Assembly: GCF_023078475.1 (NCBI RefSeq)
Contig: NZ_CP095741.1
Location: 1,178,001 to 1,242,000 of the forward strand
Reading direction: 5' to 3'
Source: Luteibacter aegosomaticola
Lineage (GTDB): Bacteria > Pseudomonadota > Gammaproteobacteria > Xanthomonadales > Rhodanobacteraceae
Length of the DNA: 64,000 nt
How positions within the stretch are numbered: the stretch's first letter is position 1; every line of letters starts with the position of its first letter. The position numbers and the translations under genes are program-made. The notes beneath the pieces were generated by a model. That model was not told where the DNA came from. It worked only from the letters and a program-made list of their open reading frames with translations, and searched no databases. Positions 24,181-33,539 of this stretch are shown one piece after another.

Positions 24181-26820
24181 GTGAACCACCGTATCAGCGC
24201 GCTTTCCCTCGCCATCCTGACCGGGCTCTTTGCCACCGGCAGCGTGATGGCGCAGGACGCGGCCACGGCGACCCCGCCGGCCAAGACCACCAAGAAGACC
24301 GACCAGGCCACCACCGACGCGAACGCGCAGGATGCCGCCAACCTGCAGGGCGTGACCGTCACCGGTATCCGTGCCTCGCTGCAGAAGTCGCTCGACCTCA
24401 AGCGCAACTCCGATTCCATCGTCGACGCCATCTCGGCCGAAGACGTGGGCAAGTTCCCGGACACCAACGTCGCCGAATCGCTCTCGCACCTGCCGGGCCT
24501 CTCGGTGGACCGTAACTTCGGCGAAGGCGACAAGGTCAGCATCCTGGGCACCGACCCGGCGCTGAACCGCCTGATGCTCAACGGCCAGACCGTGGCGTCG
24601 ACCAACTGGACCTCGGATCCGAACAACCCGGATAGCCGCTCGTTCAACTACAGCCTGCTGGCTTCGGAAATCATCGGTAACGCCCAGGTCTACAAGACCC
24701 CGCAGGCGAACATCGACGAAGGCTCGATCGGTGGCACGGTCATCGTGAACACCCGTCGCCCGCTCGACCTCCCGGCGAACACGCTCACGGGCAGCGTCAG
24801 CTACGGCTATAACGACAACGCTGACAAGGGCAAGCCGAACGCTTCCGTGCTGTACAGCTGGAAGAACAAGGACAGCACCTTCGGTGTCATCGGCTCGCTG
24901 ATGCACTCCGACCGCATCATCGACCGCCAGGGCACCGAGATCTTCGGTTACCAGCGCGTCAACGATCCGACCGATACCAACCCGGATCACCAGTTCAACC
25001 CGAGTGTCGTCTCGCCGAACCAGCAGGGCGTGTACCCGACCGCCGTGAACACGGCATGGTTCCAGCAGCGCCGTACGCGTGATGGCGTGTCGACCGGCCT
25101 GCAGTGGAAGCCGAACGATGCGTTCGAGCTGAACTTCACCGGCCTGTACGTCACCGAGAAGTTCAACAACTTCAACCAGAGCCATTACGGCGAGTGGTCG
25201 GGTTCGGCCGCCAACGCCACCGCGCTGGGCTTCAACAACGGCGTGGCGACCAGCGGTAGCTACAACGCCAACACCAGCACCTACCTCGACGGCTACGAGC
25301 GCGACTCGACCGTGAACACCGGTGTCGCCCAGCTGCGCGCCGATTGGTTCGGTGATGGCTGGACCGCGTCGTCGCAGATTGGCTACACCGGCTCGACGGG
25401 TGGTTCGGACGGCATCTACAACATGCAGTTCCAGGGCTTCGGTGGTTTCAACTACAACCTCGATGGCCAGCACCCGCAGATCAACTACAACACGCCGGAT
25501 AACCCGTCGGCGATGCTGGCGCACGGCGCGGGCTACAGCTACGCACCGAGCTACGATCGCGAGCGTTACTTCCAGGCTGACTTCGCGCACGACGTGCAGT
25601 GGGGCCCGCTGAACCAGATCGAAGTGGGTATCAAGGCGACGAACCACATCGACGGCCAGGATGGTTACCAGGCCACCCTGCCGACCCAGGACGGCAACGG
25701 CCTCTCGCTGGCGAACTTCGCCAACGGCGGCACGCCCAGCGGCTTCCTCAACGGCCTGAGCGCGTCGGGCAACATGGGTGACTGGACGACGATCGATCCG
25801 GGCCTCATGAAGGCTTACATCCAGAGCATCAAGGACGGCACCGTCTCGCTCGACCCGAAGGCCACGTACAGCGTTGCCGAGCAGAACCGCGCGTTCTACA
25901 TCCAGGGTGATTTCGCCGGTGACGATTACCGCGGCAACCTGGGCGTGCGCTACTTCCGCACCCGCGACACGGTGAACGGCTACCAGTTCGTCGGCAACAA
26001 CCAGTACGACCCGGTGAACAAGCGCAGCACGTACCACGACTGGCTGCCGTCGTTTAACTTCGCGTACGACGCGACCGATAGCCTGACGCTGCGCTTCGCC
26101 GCCGCCAAGACGATCGCCCGCCCGCGCTACCAGCAGATGACCCCGTACGTGGCGCTGGATGACCGTACCCTCACCGGTTCGCGTGGCAACACCGACCTGA
26201 GCCCGTACAAGTCGACCAACTACGACGCCTCGGCCGAGTGGTACTTCTCGGAAAACAGCGTGCTGGCCGCGGAGTTCTTCTTCCGCCGCATCTCGGGCTA
26301 CATCCTCAACACCAATGTGGCCGAGACGCACTACAACCTGACCAACCAGCGTGACGACGTGTACCAGATGCAGGTGCCGATCAACGCAGGCGTGGCCAAG
26401 GTGAAGGGCGCTTCGCTGAGCTACCAGCAGAACTTCGGCCTCGGCTTCGGCATGCTGGCGAACTACACGTACTCCGATGCGGACACCAGCAACGACTTCC
26501 CGCTGCCGTACAACTCGAAGAACGCGTTCACCATCTCGCCGTTCTACGAGCAGGGCCCGCTGAGCGCGCGCTTGACCTACAGCTGGCGTTCGTCGTACTT
26601 CACCTCCATCGCCCAGCTGCAGTCGCAGCAGATCACGGGCATCTTCCGCGAACTGGATGCGTCGATCGGTTACCAGATCAACGACCATATCCGCGTATCA
26701 CTGGATGGGACCAACCTGTTGAACGAAACCTACTTCGTCTACAACAACACCCCGGCCGAGCCGCTGAACTCCTACAAGAACGGTCGCACCTACACCGTGA
26801 CCCTGGGCTTCAAGCTGTGA
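24181..26820 (+). CDS. TonB-dependent receptor of the mannoside (N-glycan-type) locus
   Basis: This 879-residue outer-membrane receptor has a signal peptide (about residues 1-22, ending GSVMA), a Thr/Lys-rich linker, a TonB-box-like region (LQGVTVTGIRASLQKSL) and a plug with SIVDAISAEDVGKFPDTNVA and LNRLMLNGQTVAS. The barrel ends TVTLGFKL. It belongs to the same Xanthomonas/Caulobacter class as the receptor at 3518. The start is a GTG at 24181, six bases after AGGAG; the frame is open further upstream but has neither a ribosome site nor a signal peptide there. Its stop overlaps the GH2 start (TGATG). The three following enzymes are mannosidases, so it probably imports mannose-containing oligosaccharides. 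Confidence 0.92.
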   Translation: MNHRISALSLAILTGLFATGSVMAQDAATATPPAKTTKKTDQATTDANAQDAANLQGVTVTGIRASLQKSLDLKRNSDSIVDAISAEDVGKFPDTNVAESLSHLPGLSVDRNFGEGDKVSILGTDPALNRLMLNGQTVASTNWTSDPNNPDSRSFNYSLLASEIIGNAQVYKTPQANIDEGSIGGTVIVNTRRPLDLPANTLTGSVSYGYNDNADKGKPNASVLYSWKNKDSTFGVIGSLMHSDRIIDRQGTEIFGYQRVNDPTDTNPDHQFNPSVVSPNQQGVYPTAVNTAWFQQRRTRDGVSTGLQWKPNDAFELNFTGLYVTEKFNNFNQSHYGEWSGSAANATALGFNNGVATSGSYNANTSTYLDGYERDSTVNTGVAQLRADWFGDGWTASSQIGYTGSTGGSDGIYNMQFQGFGGFNYNLDGQHPQINYNTPDNPSAMLAHGAGYSYAPSYDRERYFQADFAHDVQWGPLNQIEVGIKATNHIDGQDGYQATLPTQDGNGLSLANFANGGTPSGFLNGLSASGNMGDWTTIDPGLMKAYIQSIKDGTVSLDPKATYSVAEQNRAFYIQGDFAGDDYRGNLGVRYFRTRDTVNGYQFVGNNQYDPVNKRSTYHDWLPSFNFAYDATDSLTLRFAAAKTIARPRYQQMTPYVALDDRTLTGSRGNTDLSPYKSTNYDASAEWYFSENSVLAAEFFFRRISGYILNTNVAETHYNLTNQRDDVYQMQVPINAGVAKVKGASLSYQQNFGLGFGMLANYTYSDADTSNDFPLPYNSKNAFTISPFYEQGPLSARLTYSWRSSYFTSIAQLQSQQITGIFRELDASIGYQINDHIRVSLDGTNLLNETYFVYNNTPAEPLNSYKNGRTYTVTLGFKL

Positions 26821-29450
26821 TGCGCCGCGCGTCGCTGGCCCTCGCCCTCCTGCTCGCCGCGGGAGCGGCCAGTGCCGCGACGCCCGCGGAGAAGGATCTC
26901 TCCGCCGGCTGGCGGTTCCGCCTCGCCCCTGGCGCGGCGGGCAGCGACGCGCATCCCGAAGCAAAAGACTGGCAGCCGGCCACCGTGCCGGGTGCCGTCC
27001 AGACCGACCTGCTTGCGCTCGGACGGGTCCAGGACCCGTTCTGGCGTGACAACGAAGCCAGCCTGCAATGGATCGGGCTGGCGGATTGGGATTACCAGCT
27101 GGACTTCGACGTGGACGCCGCGATGCTCGCGCGCGGCCACGTCGACCTCGTTTTCGACGGCCTCGATACCTTCGCGGACGTCAGCCTCAACGGCAAGGAA
27201 GTGCTTCGCGCGAACAACATGTTCCGCCAGTGGCGCCTGCCCGCGAAGGGCGCCCTCAAGCCGGGCAAGAACACTCTGGCGGTCCGCTTCGCCTCGCCGG
27301 TGGGCAAGCTCCTGCCCTGGCTGATGAAGCAGCCGTACTCGCTGCCCGGCGAGTTCGATTCCTCGTTCGGCGATGAGCCGAAGGGCAAGCAGACCTCCAA
27401 CTACGTGCGCAAATCCAATTACCAGTACGGCTGGGATTGGGGTCCGCGCTACCTCACCGCCGGTATCTGGCAGCCGGTGCGGCTCGAAGCGTGGGATGAC
27501 CTGCGCCTGGCCGATTTCCATGTCGCCCAGGACCACGTCGACGCTGACGCCGCGAACCTGCAGGCGCAGTTCGATGTGCGCGCCGACAAGGCCGGTGCCG
27601 CCCAGCTGAAGGTCGAGTGGACCGCGCCCGATGGCACGAAGGGCCATGAAGAGCGTGCCGTCACGCTGGCCAAGGGTGAGAACCACCTCGCCGTGCCGGT
27701 GAATATCGCCCATCCGCAGCGCTGGTGGCCGGTCGGCTACGGCGACGCCAACCTCTATCACTTCCACGCTGATGTCGCGGCCAATGGCGCGCCTGTCGCG
27801 TCCGCCGACAAGGACACCGGCCTGCGCAGCGTCGAGCTGCGCCGCGAGAAGGATCAGTGGGGCAGGGGCTTCGCCTTCGTCGTCAATGGCGTGCCCATCT
27901 TCGCCAAGGGCGCCAACCTCATTCCGTTCGACAGCTTCCCGACCCGTGTCACCACGGCGAAGATGGAAGCGATCCTGCAGTCGGCCCGCGACGCCAACAT
28001 GAACATGTTGCGCATGTGGGGCGGCGGCACCTACCAGCCCGATGCCTTCTACGCCGCGGCCGACCGCATGGGCATCATGGTCTGGCAGGACTTCATGTAT
28101 GGCGGTGCGATCACCCCGTACGACAAGGCCTTCAACGACACCGCCCGCATCGAAGCGATCGAGCAGGTCACCCGCCTGCGTGACCATCCGTCGATCGTGC
28201 TGTGGGCGGGCAACAACGAAGTGCAGACCGGCTGGGACGACTGGCCGGATCGCCAGGACTTCCGCAAGTTCGTCAACGCCGATGAAGTGAAGAAGATCGA
28301 CGACGGCATGCGCGAGCTGTTTGGCAAGACGCTGCGTACCGTGGTGAAGGATCTTTCGCCGAACGTGCCGTACTGGGCCAGCTCGCCCAGCACGGATTAC
28401 GAAGGCCCGGCCAACGTCGAGAACGACGGCGACTTCCATTACTGGAAGGTGTGGTCCGGCTCCGAGCCGATCGACCATTACCTGGACATGACCCCGCGCT
28501 TCCAGTCGGAGTACGGCCTGCAGTCGTTCCCGGTGATGGCCACGATCAAGGCCTTCGCCGAGCCGGGTGACATGCAGCCGGAATCGAAGGTGATGCGTGC
28601 GCACCAGAAGTTCGCCAACGGCGACGGTAACCAGCGCCTGCTGCTCTACATCCGTGCGGGTTACGGTGAACCGAAGGATTTCCCGTCGTTCGTGTACCTG
28701 AGCCAGGTCATGCAGGCCGAAGGCATCGAGCTGGCGGCCGAGCACCTGCGCAGCGCCCGCCCGCGCAACATGGGCACGCTGTACTGGCAGCTCAACGACG
28801 TGTGGCCGGGCGCGTCCTGGGCCAGCGTCGATTACTTCAACCGCTGGAAGGCCCTGCAGTTCCACGCCAAGCGCTTCTACGCGCCGGTGGACGTGGTGCC
28901 GCTGCGTCGCGATGGCCACACTGAGGTATTCGCGGTCTCGGATCGCGTGAAGGACTTCGACGCCACGCTGCGCACCCGCGTGTATGCGATGGACGGCAAG
29001 CTGCTGCGTGAAACCAGTCAGCCGGTGAAGGCCGCTGCGCTGACGAGCACCTCCGTGCTCAAGGCCGATGACGCCACCTTGCTGAAGGGTGCTGATCCGA
29101 AGCACACCGTGGTCGCCTTCGACCTGGTGGAAGGCGGCAACACCCTGGCTCACCACCTGCTGTACTTCGGCGCGGCGAAGGACCTTGCCCTGCCGGCCAA
29201 GCCCGAACTCACCACCAGCGTCCGTGAAACCGCCGATGGCGCGGTGATCACCGTGACCGCGAAGCGCCTGGCGCGCGCCGTGTGGATCGACACCGGCGAT
29301 GTGGACGTGCGCCTCGCCGACAACGCGTTCGATCTGCTGCCTGGCGAAAGTCGTGACGTCGTCGTCACTGGTAAGGTGGATGTCGCAACGCTCCGTCATG
29401 CTGTGACGGCCATGTCGCTCGTCGACGCCCTGAAGGAGACCCATCCGTGA
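26820..29450 (+). CDS. Beta-mannosidase, glycoside hydrolase family 2, exported
   Basis: The 876-residue enzyme has a Sec signal (MRRASLALALLLAAGAASA) followed by the GH2 sugar-binding domain (about residues 28-200; SAGWRFRLAPG, LVFDGLDTFADVSLNGKEVL), an immunoglobulin-like domain, and a TIM barrel with acid/base E467 in WAGNNEVQTGW and nucleophile E564 in FQSEYGLQSFP. GTLYWQLNDVWPGASW is typical of beta-mannosidases. It would release the beta-linked mannose of the N-glycan core (Man-beta-1,4-GlcNAc) or of mannan. Start ATG overlaps the receptor stop, and its own stop overlaps the GH125 start (GTGA), so three genes are translated as a chain. Confidence 0.93.
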   Translation: MRRASLALALLLAAGAASAATPAEKDLSAGWRFRLAPGAAGSDAHPEAKDWQPATVPGAVQTDLLALGRVQDPFWRDNEASLQWIGLADWDYQLDFDVDAAMLARGHVDLVFDGLDTFADVSLNGKEVLRANNMFRQWRLPAKGALKPGKNTLAVRFASPVGKLLPWLMKQPYSLPGEFDSSFGDEPKGKQTSNYVRKSNYQYGWDWGPRYLTAGIWQPVRLEAWDDLRLADFHVAQDHVDADAANLQAQFDVRADKAGAAQLKVEWTAPDGTKGHEERAVTLAKGENHLAVPVNIAHPQRWWPVGYGDANLYHFHADVAANGAPVASADKDTGLRSVELRREKDQWGRGFAFVVNGVPIFAKGANLIPFDSFPTRVTTAKMEAILQSARDANMNMLRMWGGGTYQPDAFYAAADRMGIMVWQDFMYGGAITPYDKAFNDTARIEAIEQVTRLRDHPSIVLWAGNNEVQTGWDDWPDRQDFRKFVNADEVKKIDDGMRELFGKTLRTVVKDLSPNVPYWASSPSTDYEGPANVENDGDFHYWKVWSGSEPIDHYLDMTPRFQSEYGLQSFPVMATIKAFAEPGDMQPESKVMRAHQKFANGDGNQRLLLYIRAGYGEPKDFPSFVYLSQVMQAEGIELAAEHLRSARPRNMGTLYWQLNDVWPGASWASVDYFNRWKALQFHAKRFYAPVDVVPLRRDGHTEVFAVSDRVKDFDATLRTRVYAMDGKLLRETSQPVKAAALTSTSVLKADDATLLKGADPKHTVVAFDLVEGGNTLAHHLLYFGAAKDLALPAKPELTTSVRETADGAVITVTAKRLARAVWIDTGDVDVRLADNAFDLLPGESRDVVVTGKVDVATLRHAVTAMSLVDALKETHP

Positions 29451-30883
29451 ACCCGAGCCGCCGCAACCTTATCAAGTGGCTGTCCCTGGCACCTGGCGTC
29501 GCGCTGGCCGGAGGCGTTAGCACCGCCGCGTTTGCGGCCAAGCGCTTCGAGAGCAAGCGCCCGCCGGTGGGCAAGCGCAAATTCACCAGCGAAGCTGTCG
29601 AAAAGCTGATCGTTTCGACCAAGAAGAAGATCGCCGACCCCGAGCTGGCCTGGCTGTTTGAGAACTGCTTCCCGAACACGCTGGATACCACGGTGGAAGT
29701 CGGCAAGCTCGACGGCTTCGAAGACACCTTCGTGCTCACCGGCGATATCGACGCCATGTGGCTGCGTGATTCCTCCGCCCAGGTGTGGCCGTACCTGCCC
29801 CTGGTCGCGAAGGATGAAGCCCTGCGCAAGCTGTTCCGCGGCCTGATCCGTCGCCAGGCCCGCTGCATCTCGATCGATCCGTACGCCAACGCCTTCATGC
29901 CCGACCCGAAGGCCAAGAGCAACATGGATTGGTCGCAGCAGGACCAGACCGACATGAAGCCCGGCGTGGCCGAGCGCAAGTGGGAAATCGATTCGCTCTG
30001 CTATCCGGTGCGTCTGGCGCACGGTTACTGGCAGGCTACGGGTGATCGCGAGCCGTTCGACGATAGCTGGCGCGAGGCGACCAAGCTGATCGTAAAGACC
30101 TTCCGTGAGCAGCAGCGCAAGGATGGTCTGGGCCCGTATCACTTCCAGCGCCCGGCGCTGAACCCGACCGATAGCCAGATGCTGCACGGCTTCGGTCCGC
30201 CGGCCAAGCCGGTCGGCATGATCGTTCAGGAATTCCGCCCCTCGGACGATGCCACCACGCTGCCGTTCAACATCCCGGGCAACCTGTTCGCGGTGGTGAC
30301 CCTGCGTCGCCTCGCCCAGATGCACGGCACCTTCTACGGCGACCAGACTTTCGCTGCCGAATGCCAGGCATTCGCTGACGAAGTCGCCGCGGCCGTCGAG
30401 CAGTACGGCGTCATCCGCAACGGCCAGGACGAATACTGGGCCTACGAAGTGGATGGTTACGGCAACCAGCTGTTCATGGACGACGCGAACGTCCCGAGCC
30501 TGCTGGCCCTCCCGTATCTCGAGACCGTCGGCTACGACAAGCGCTACGCACGCACCCGTGAGCTGGTCTGGAGCAACAAGAACCCTTACTTCTTCAAGGG
30601 CACGGCCGGCGAAGGCATCGGTGGTCCGCACGAAGGCCTGCGCTACATCTGGCCGATGTCGATCATGATGAAGGCCTTTACCACCACCGACGTGGCCGAG
30701 CAGCGCCAGTGCCTGCACATGCTGAAGACCACCCACGGCGGTACGGGCTTCATGCACGAAGCATTTGACCAGGACGATCCGAAGAACTTCACCCGTTCGT
30801 GGTTCGCCTGGGCCAACACCTTGTTCGGCGAGCTGGTTGTCCACCTCGCAGACAAAAATCCTGATTCACTGCGCCGGGTCTAA
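29447..30883 (+). CDS. Glycoside hydrolase family 125 exo-alpha-1,6-mannosidase, Tat-exported
   Basis: The 478-residue enzyme has a twin-arginine signal (MNPSRRNLIKWLSLAPGVAL). The GH125 (metal-independent alpha-mannosidase) features include TGDIDAMWLRDSSAQVWPYL, CISIDPYANAF, WEIDSLCYPVRLAHGYW and GGPHEGLRYIWPMSIMMKAF. Family members cut non-reducing alpha-1,6-linked mannose by an inverting mechanism without metal. The GTG start overlaps the GH2 stop. Together with GH92 and GH2 it would strip the alpha-1,6 branch of high-mannose glycans. The Tat signal suggests folding in the cytosol before export to the periplasm. Confidence 0.92.
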   Translation: MNPSRRNLIKWLSLAPGVALAGGVSTAAFAAKRFESKRPPVGKRKFTSEAVEKLIVSTKKKIADPELAWLFENCFPNTLDTTVEVGKLDGFEDTFVLTGDIDAMWLRDSSAQVWPYLPLVAKDEALRKLFRGLIRRQARCISIDPYANAFMPDPKAKSNMDWSQQDQTDMKPGVAERKWEIDSLCYPVRLAHGYWQATGDREPFDDSWREATKLIVKTFREQQRKDGLGPYHFQRPALNPTDSQMLHGFGPPAKPVGMIVQEFRPSDDATTLPFNIPGNLFAVVTLRRLAQMHGTFYGDQTFAAECQAFADEVAAAVEQYGVIRNGQDEYWAYEVDGYGNQLFMDDANVPSLLALPYLETVGYDKRYARTRELVWSNKNPYFFKGTAGEGIGGPHEGLRYIWPMSIMMKAFTTTDVAEQRQCLHMLKTTHGGTGFMHEAFDQDDPKNFTRSWFAWANTLFGELVVHLADKNPDSLRRV

Positions 30884-30909
30884 GGACCCGCCGCCTGCCG
30901 GAGTTTTCC

Positions 30910-33345
30910 ATGGTTACACGTCGACGTTTTCTGCAGGGCATGGCCGCCGCAACGGCTGTTGGTCAGCTCGGCACCCTCTCCGCGATGGCCGCGGGCGTCA
31001 AGCACGGTCTTGAAACGCCAACCACGGGTGGCGGCACCACCCCGGATGGCGTCCTGCGTTACGTCGACGTCTTTGTCGGTACCGGCGGCCACGGCCACAC
31101 CTACCCGGGTGCGACGCGGCCGTTCGGCATGGTGCAGCTCAGCCCGGATACCTATAACGCCCAGTGGGACGGCTCGTCCGGTTACCACCAGGGCGATGGC
31201 TCGATCATGGGCTTCTCGCACACCCACCTCTCGGGCACCGGCGCGGCCGACATGCTCGATTTCCTGGTGATGCCCTCGATGGGCGAGGTGCTGCTGCAGC
31301 CGGGCGATCGCGATTTCGACGGCGTGAACTACGTGTCGCGTTTCGATGCGCAGAAGATCAGCGGCGAGAAGGCCCCGAAGGGCTACAAGACCGGGATCAA
31401 GGGCTACCGCTCGCACTACACCGCCGAGCAGGCGCACCCGGGCTACTATACCGCCCGCCTGACCAAGCACGACATCCTGGCCGAGCTCACCGCGACGCTG
31501 CGCGCCGGCATGCACCGCTACACCTTCAACAAGGCGGGCGATTCGCACGTCCTGCTCGACCTGGCCCACGGCTACTCCGATAGCCCGAAGGAAAACTGCC
31601 GCGTCACCGACGTCGAGCTGCGCGTGGTTGGCAACGACACCCTCGTGGGTGGCCGTCGCGTATGGCAGTGGGCTTCGGGCCGCGTCATCTACTTCGCGAT
31701 GAAGCTTTCGCGTCCGGCGTCGGACATCACGCTGTACTCCGATGACAAGGCGCTGCCGAAGGGCACCACCGAAGCCAAGGGCATCAACCTCAAGGCGGCG
31801 CTGCACCTGGACAAGGCCAACAGCGAACCGCTGCTGGTGAAGGTCGGCATCTCCGGCGTCGACATCGATGGCGCCATGCGCAACCTCGATAGCGAAATGC
31901 CGGCATGGGATTTCGACGGTATCCGTGCGGCCGCCGAGGCCGAGTGGAACACCGAGCTGTCGAAGATCCAGATCGACAGCACCTCGGACAAGATCAAGCG
32001 CACCTTCTACAGCTCGCTGTACCACACCATGCTCGCGCCGACCGTCTTCAGCGACATCGATGGCCGTTACCGCGGCATGGACAAGGCGGTGCACACGCTG
32101 CCGGAAGGCCGCCACAACTACAGCACCTACTCGCTGTGGGATACCTACCGCGCCGCGCACCCGCTGTACACGCTGTACCAGCCGGATCGCGTCCCCGACC
32201 TGGTCGACGGTATCGTGCGCCTCGCCTCGGAAAGCCCGAGCGGCGCGCCGGTGTGGCCGCTGCAGGGTATCGAAACGGTCTGCATGATCGGTTACCACTC
32301 CGCCGTTGTCGTCGCCGAGGCCCAGGCCAAGGGCTTCACTGGCATCGATTACCAGAAGGGCTGGCCGGTGTTCCGTCGCCGCGCCATGCAGGATGATTAC
32401 TTCGGCCTGCCGTACTACCGCGCCAAGGGCTACATCCCCAGCGACAAGGAAGGCGAGGCGGTCAGCAAGACGCTTGAATACGCCTACGACGACTGGGCGA
32501 TGGCCAGCATGGCCGAGCACCTGGGTCACGCCGACGAGGCCAAGGCCCTGCGTGCGCGCTCGCAGAACTACCGCAACGTGTTCGACAAGGACACGCAGTT
32601 CATGCGCCCGAAGGGCGACGATGGTGAGTGGCTGCAGCCGTTCGATCCGATCCAGATCGGCCATTCGAAGAAGTGGCGCGACTTCACCGAATCGAATGCG
32701 TGGCAGGCTACGTTCCTGAACCAGCACGACGTGTACAACTACATGGATCTGTTCGGTGGCGTGGCAGGCTTCGAGAAGAAGCTCGATGCGTTCTTCACCG
32801 CCGATCCGAAGCTGCCGGACAACGCCCCGCCGGATATCGCGGGCATGGTCGGCCAGTGCGCCTTCGGTAACGAGCCCTGCCACCACATGCCGTACCTGTA
32901 CGCGTACACCGGATCGCACCACAAGACGGCCGAAAAGGTCCGCCTGATGCTCGATACGATGTACCTGCCGGAACCGGATGGCCTGCCGGGCAATGAGGAC
33001 TGCGGCCAGATGAGCGCGTGGTACATCATGAGCTCCATGGGCCTGTACCCGGTGGATCCGATCAGCACGAACTACGTGTTCGGCAGCCCCATCCTCGACC
33101 GCGCCCAGGTGCACGTCGGCGGTGGCAAGGTGCTGACGATCGAAACCACGGGCAATGGCGAAGGCAAGCCGTATATCCAGTCGGTGACCTGGAATGGCCA
33201 GCCCTGGACGAAGAGCTGGATCAGCCACAAGGACATCACGGCCGGTGGCACCCTGGTGTTCACCATGGGCGCCCAGCCGAACGAAGCCTTCGGCAAGGCC
33301 CCGGAAGACCGCCCGCCGAGCTTCGGCGCGCAAGCCAAGGCATAA
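30910..33345 (+). CDS. Glycoside hydrolase family 92 alpha-mannosidase, Tat-exported
   Basis: The 811-residue enzyme has a Tat signal (VTRRRFLQGMAAATAVGQLG) followed by the GH92 N-terminal beta-sandwich (about residues 50-300; YVDVFVGTGGHGHTYPGA, MGFSHTHLSGTGAADM) and (alpha/alpha)6 domain, with NEPCHHMPYLYAYTG and PGNEDCGQMSAWYIMSSMG, both diagnostic of the family. GH92 enzymes are Ca2+-dependent inverting exo-alpha-mannosidases, often alpha-1,2-specific. It is the last gene of the locus, 26 bp after GH125 and followed by a terminator. It should remove the outer alpha-1,2-mannose residues before GH125 and GH2 act. Confidence 0.94.
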   Translation: MVTRRRFLQGMAAATAVGQLGTLSAMAAGVKHGLETPTTGGGTTPDGVLRYVDVFVGTGGHGHTYPGATRPFGMVQLSPDTYNAQWDGSSGYHQGDGSIMGFSHTHLSGTGAADMLDFLVMPSMGEVLLQPGDRDFDGVNYVSRFDAQKISGEKAPKGYKTGIKGYRSHYTAEQAHPGYYTARLTKHDILAELTATLRAGMHRYTFNKAGDSHVLLDLAHGYSDSPKENCRVTDVELRVVGNDTLVGGRRVWQWASGRVIYFAMKLSRPASDITLYSDDKALPKGTTEAKGINLKAALHLDKANSEPLLVKVGISGVDIDGAMRNLDSEMPAWDFDGIRAAAEAEWNTELSKIQIDSTSDKIKRTFYSSLYHTMLAPTVFSDIDGRYRGMDKAVHTLPEGRHNYSTYSLWDTYRAAHPLYTLYQPDRVPDLVDGIVRLASESPSGAPVWPLQGIETVCMIGYHSAVVVAEAQAKGFTGIDYQKGWPVFRRRAMQDDYFGLPYYRAKGYIPSDKEGEAVSKTLEYAYDDWAMASMAEHLGHADEAKALRARSQNYRNVFDKDTQFMRPKGDDGEWLQPFDPIQIGHSKKWRDFTESNAWQATFLNQHDVYNYMDLFGGVAGFEKKLDAFFTADPKLPDNAPPDIAGMVGQCAFGNEPCHHMPYLYAYTGSHHKTAEKVRLMLDTMYLPEPDGLPGNEDCGQMSAWYIMSSMGLYPVDPISTNYVFGSPILDRAQVHVGGGKVLTIETTGNGEGKPYIQSVTWNGQPWTKSWISHKDITAGGTLVFTMGAQPNEAFGKAPEDRPPSFGAQAKA

Positions 33346-33350
33346 GGAAG

Positions 33351-33377
33351 AGGGCGGCTTAGGCCGCCCTTGTCTTT
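33351..33377 (+). terminator. Intrinsic terminator after the GH92 gene
   Basis: An 8-bp stem AGGGCGGC (33351-33358) with GCCGCCCT (33363-33370), loop TTAG, is followed by TGTCTTTT. It is 5 bases after the stop codon and ends the mannoside operon. Confidence 0.88.
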
Positions 33378-33435
33378 TGATCTGCCGGAATCTGGCCGGT
33401 CCTTTCGTGTACCTGCATGCCACTCGGTTTTTGCG

Positions 33436-33459
33436 TAATAGCCGTCTAGACGGCTATTA
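33436..33459. promoter_or_regulatory. Perfect 24-bp palindrome upstream of the secretory protein gene
   Basis: The two 12-base halves (33436-33447, 33448-33459) are exact reverse complements with no spacer; the core is AGCCGTCTAGACGGCT. With no loop it is a poor RNA hairpin and better suited to a dimeric DNA-binding protein. It lies about 80 bp before the ATG of the basic-secretory-family gene. The protein that binds is unknown. Confidence 0.5.
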
Positions 33460-33494
33460 GCTATGTGACGTGGCTTGCAAAATCCTGCGGCCAT

Positions 33495-33517
33495 GGGGTC
33501 CACCATCGATGGACCCC
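33495..33517 (+). promoter_or_regulatory. Leader hairpin just upstream of the ribosome site of the secretory protein gene
   Basis: GGGGTCCA (33495-33502) pairs with TGGACCCC (33510-33517). It ends 9 bases before the AGGAG site of the gene at 33540. It may affect translation or mRNA stability; there is no T-run after it. Confidence 0.4.
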
Positions 33518-33539
33518 AACCACAGCAGGAGCAATGCCC

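Noticed and set aside
26790..29444. An 884-codon open frame opposite the GH2 gene, and an 847-codon one opposite GH92
   Set aside because: Both mirror well-supported glycosidase genes with catalytic residues; their own products resemble no protein family.
33436..33459. The 24-bp palindrome as an intrinsic terminator of the mannoside operon
   Set aside because: It has no loop and no T-run, and a proper terminator already lies at 33351-33377.
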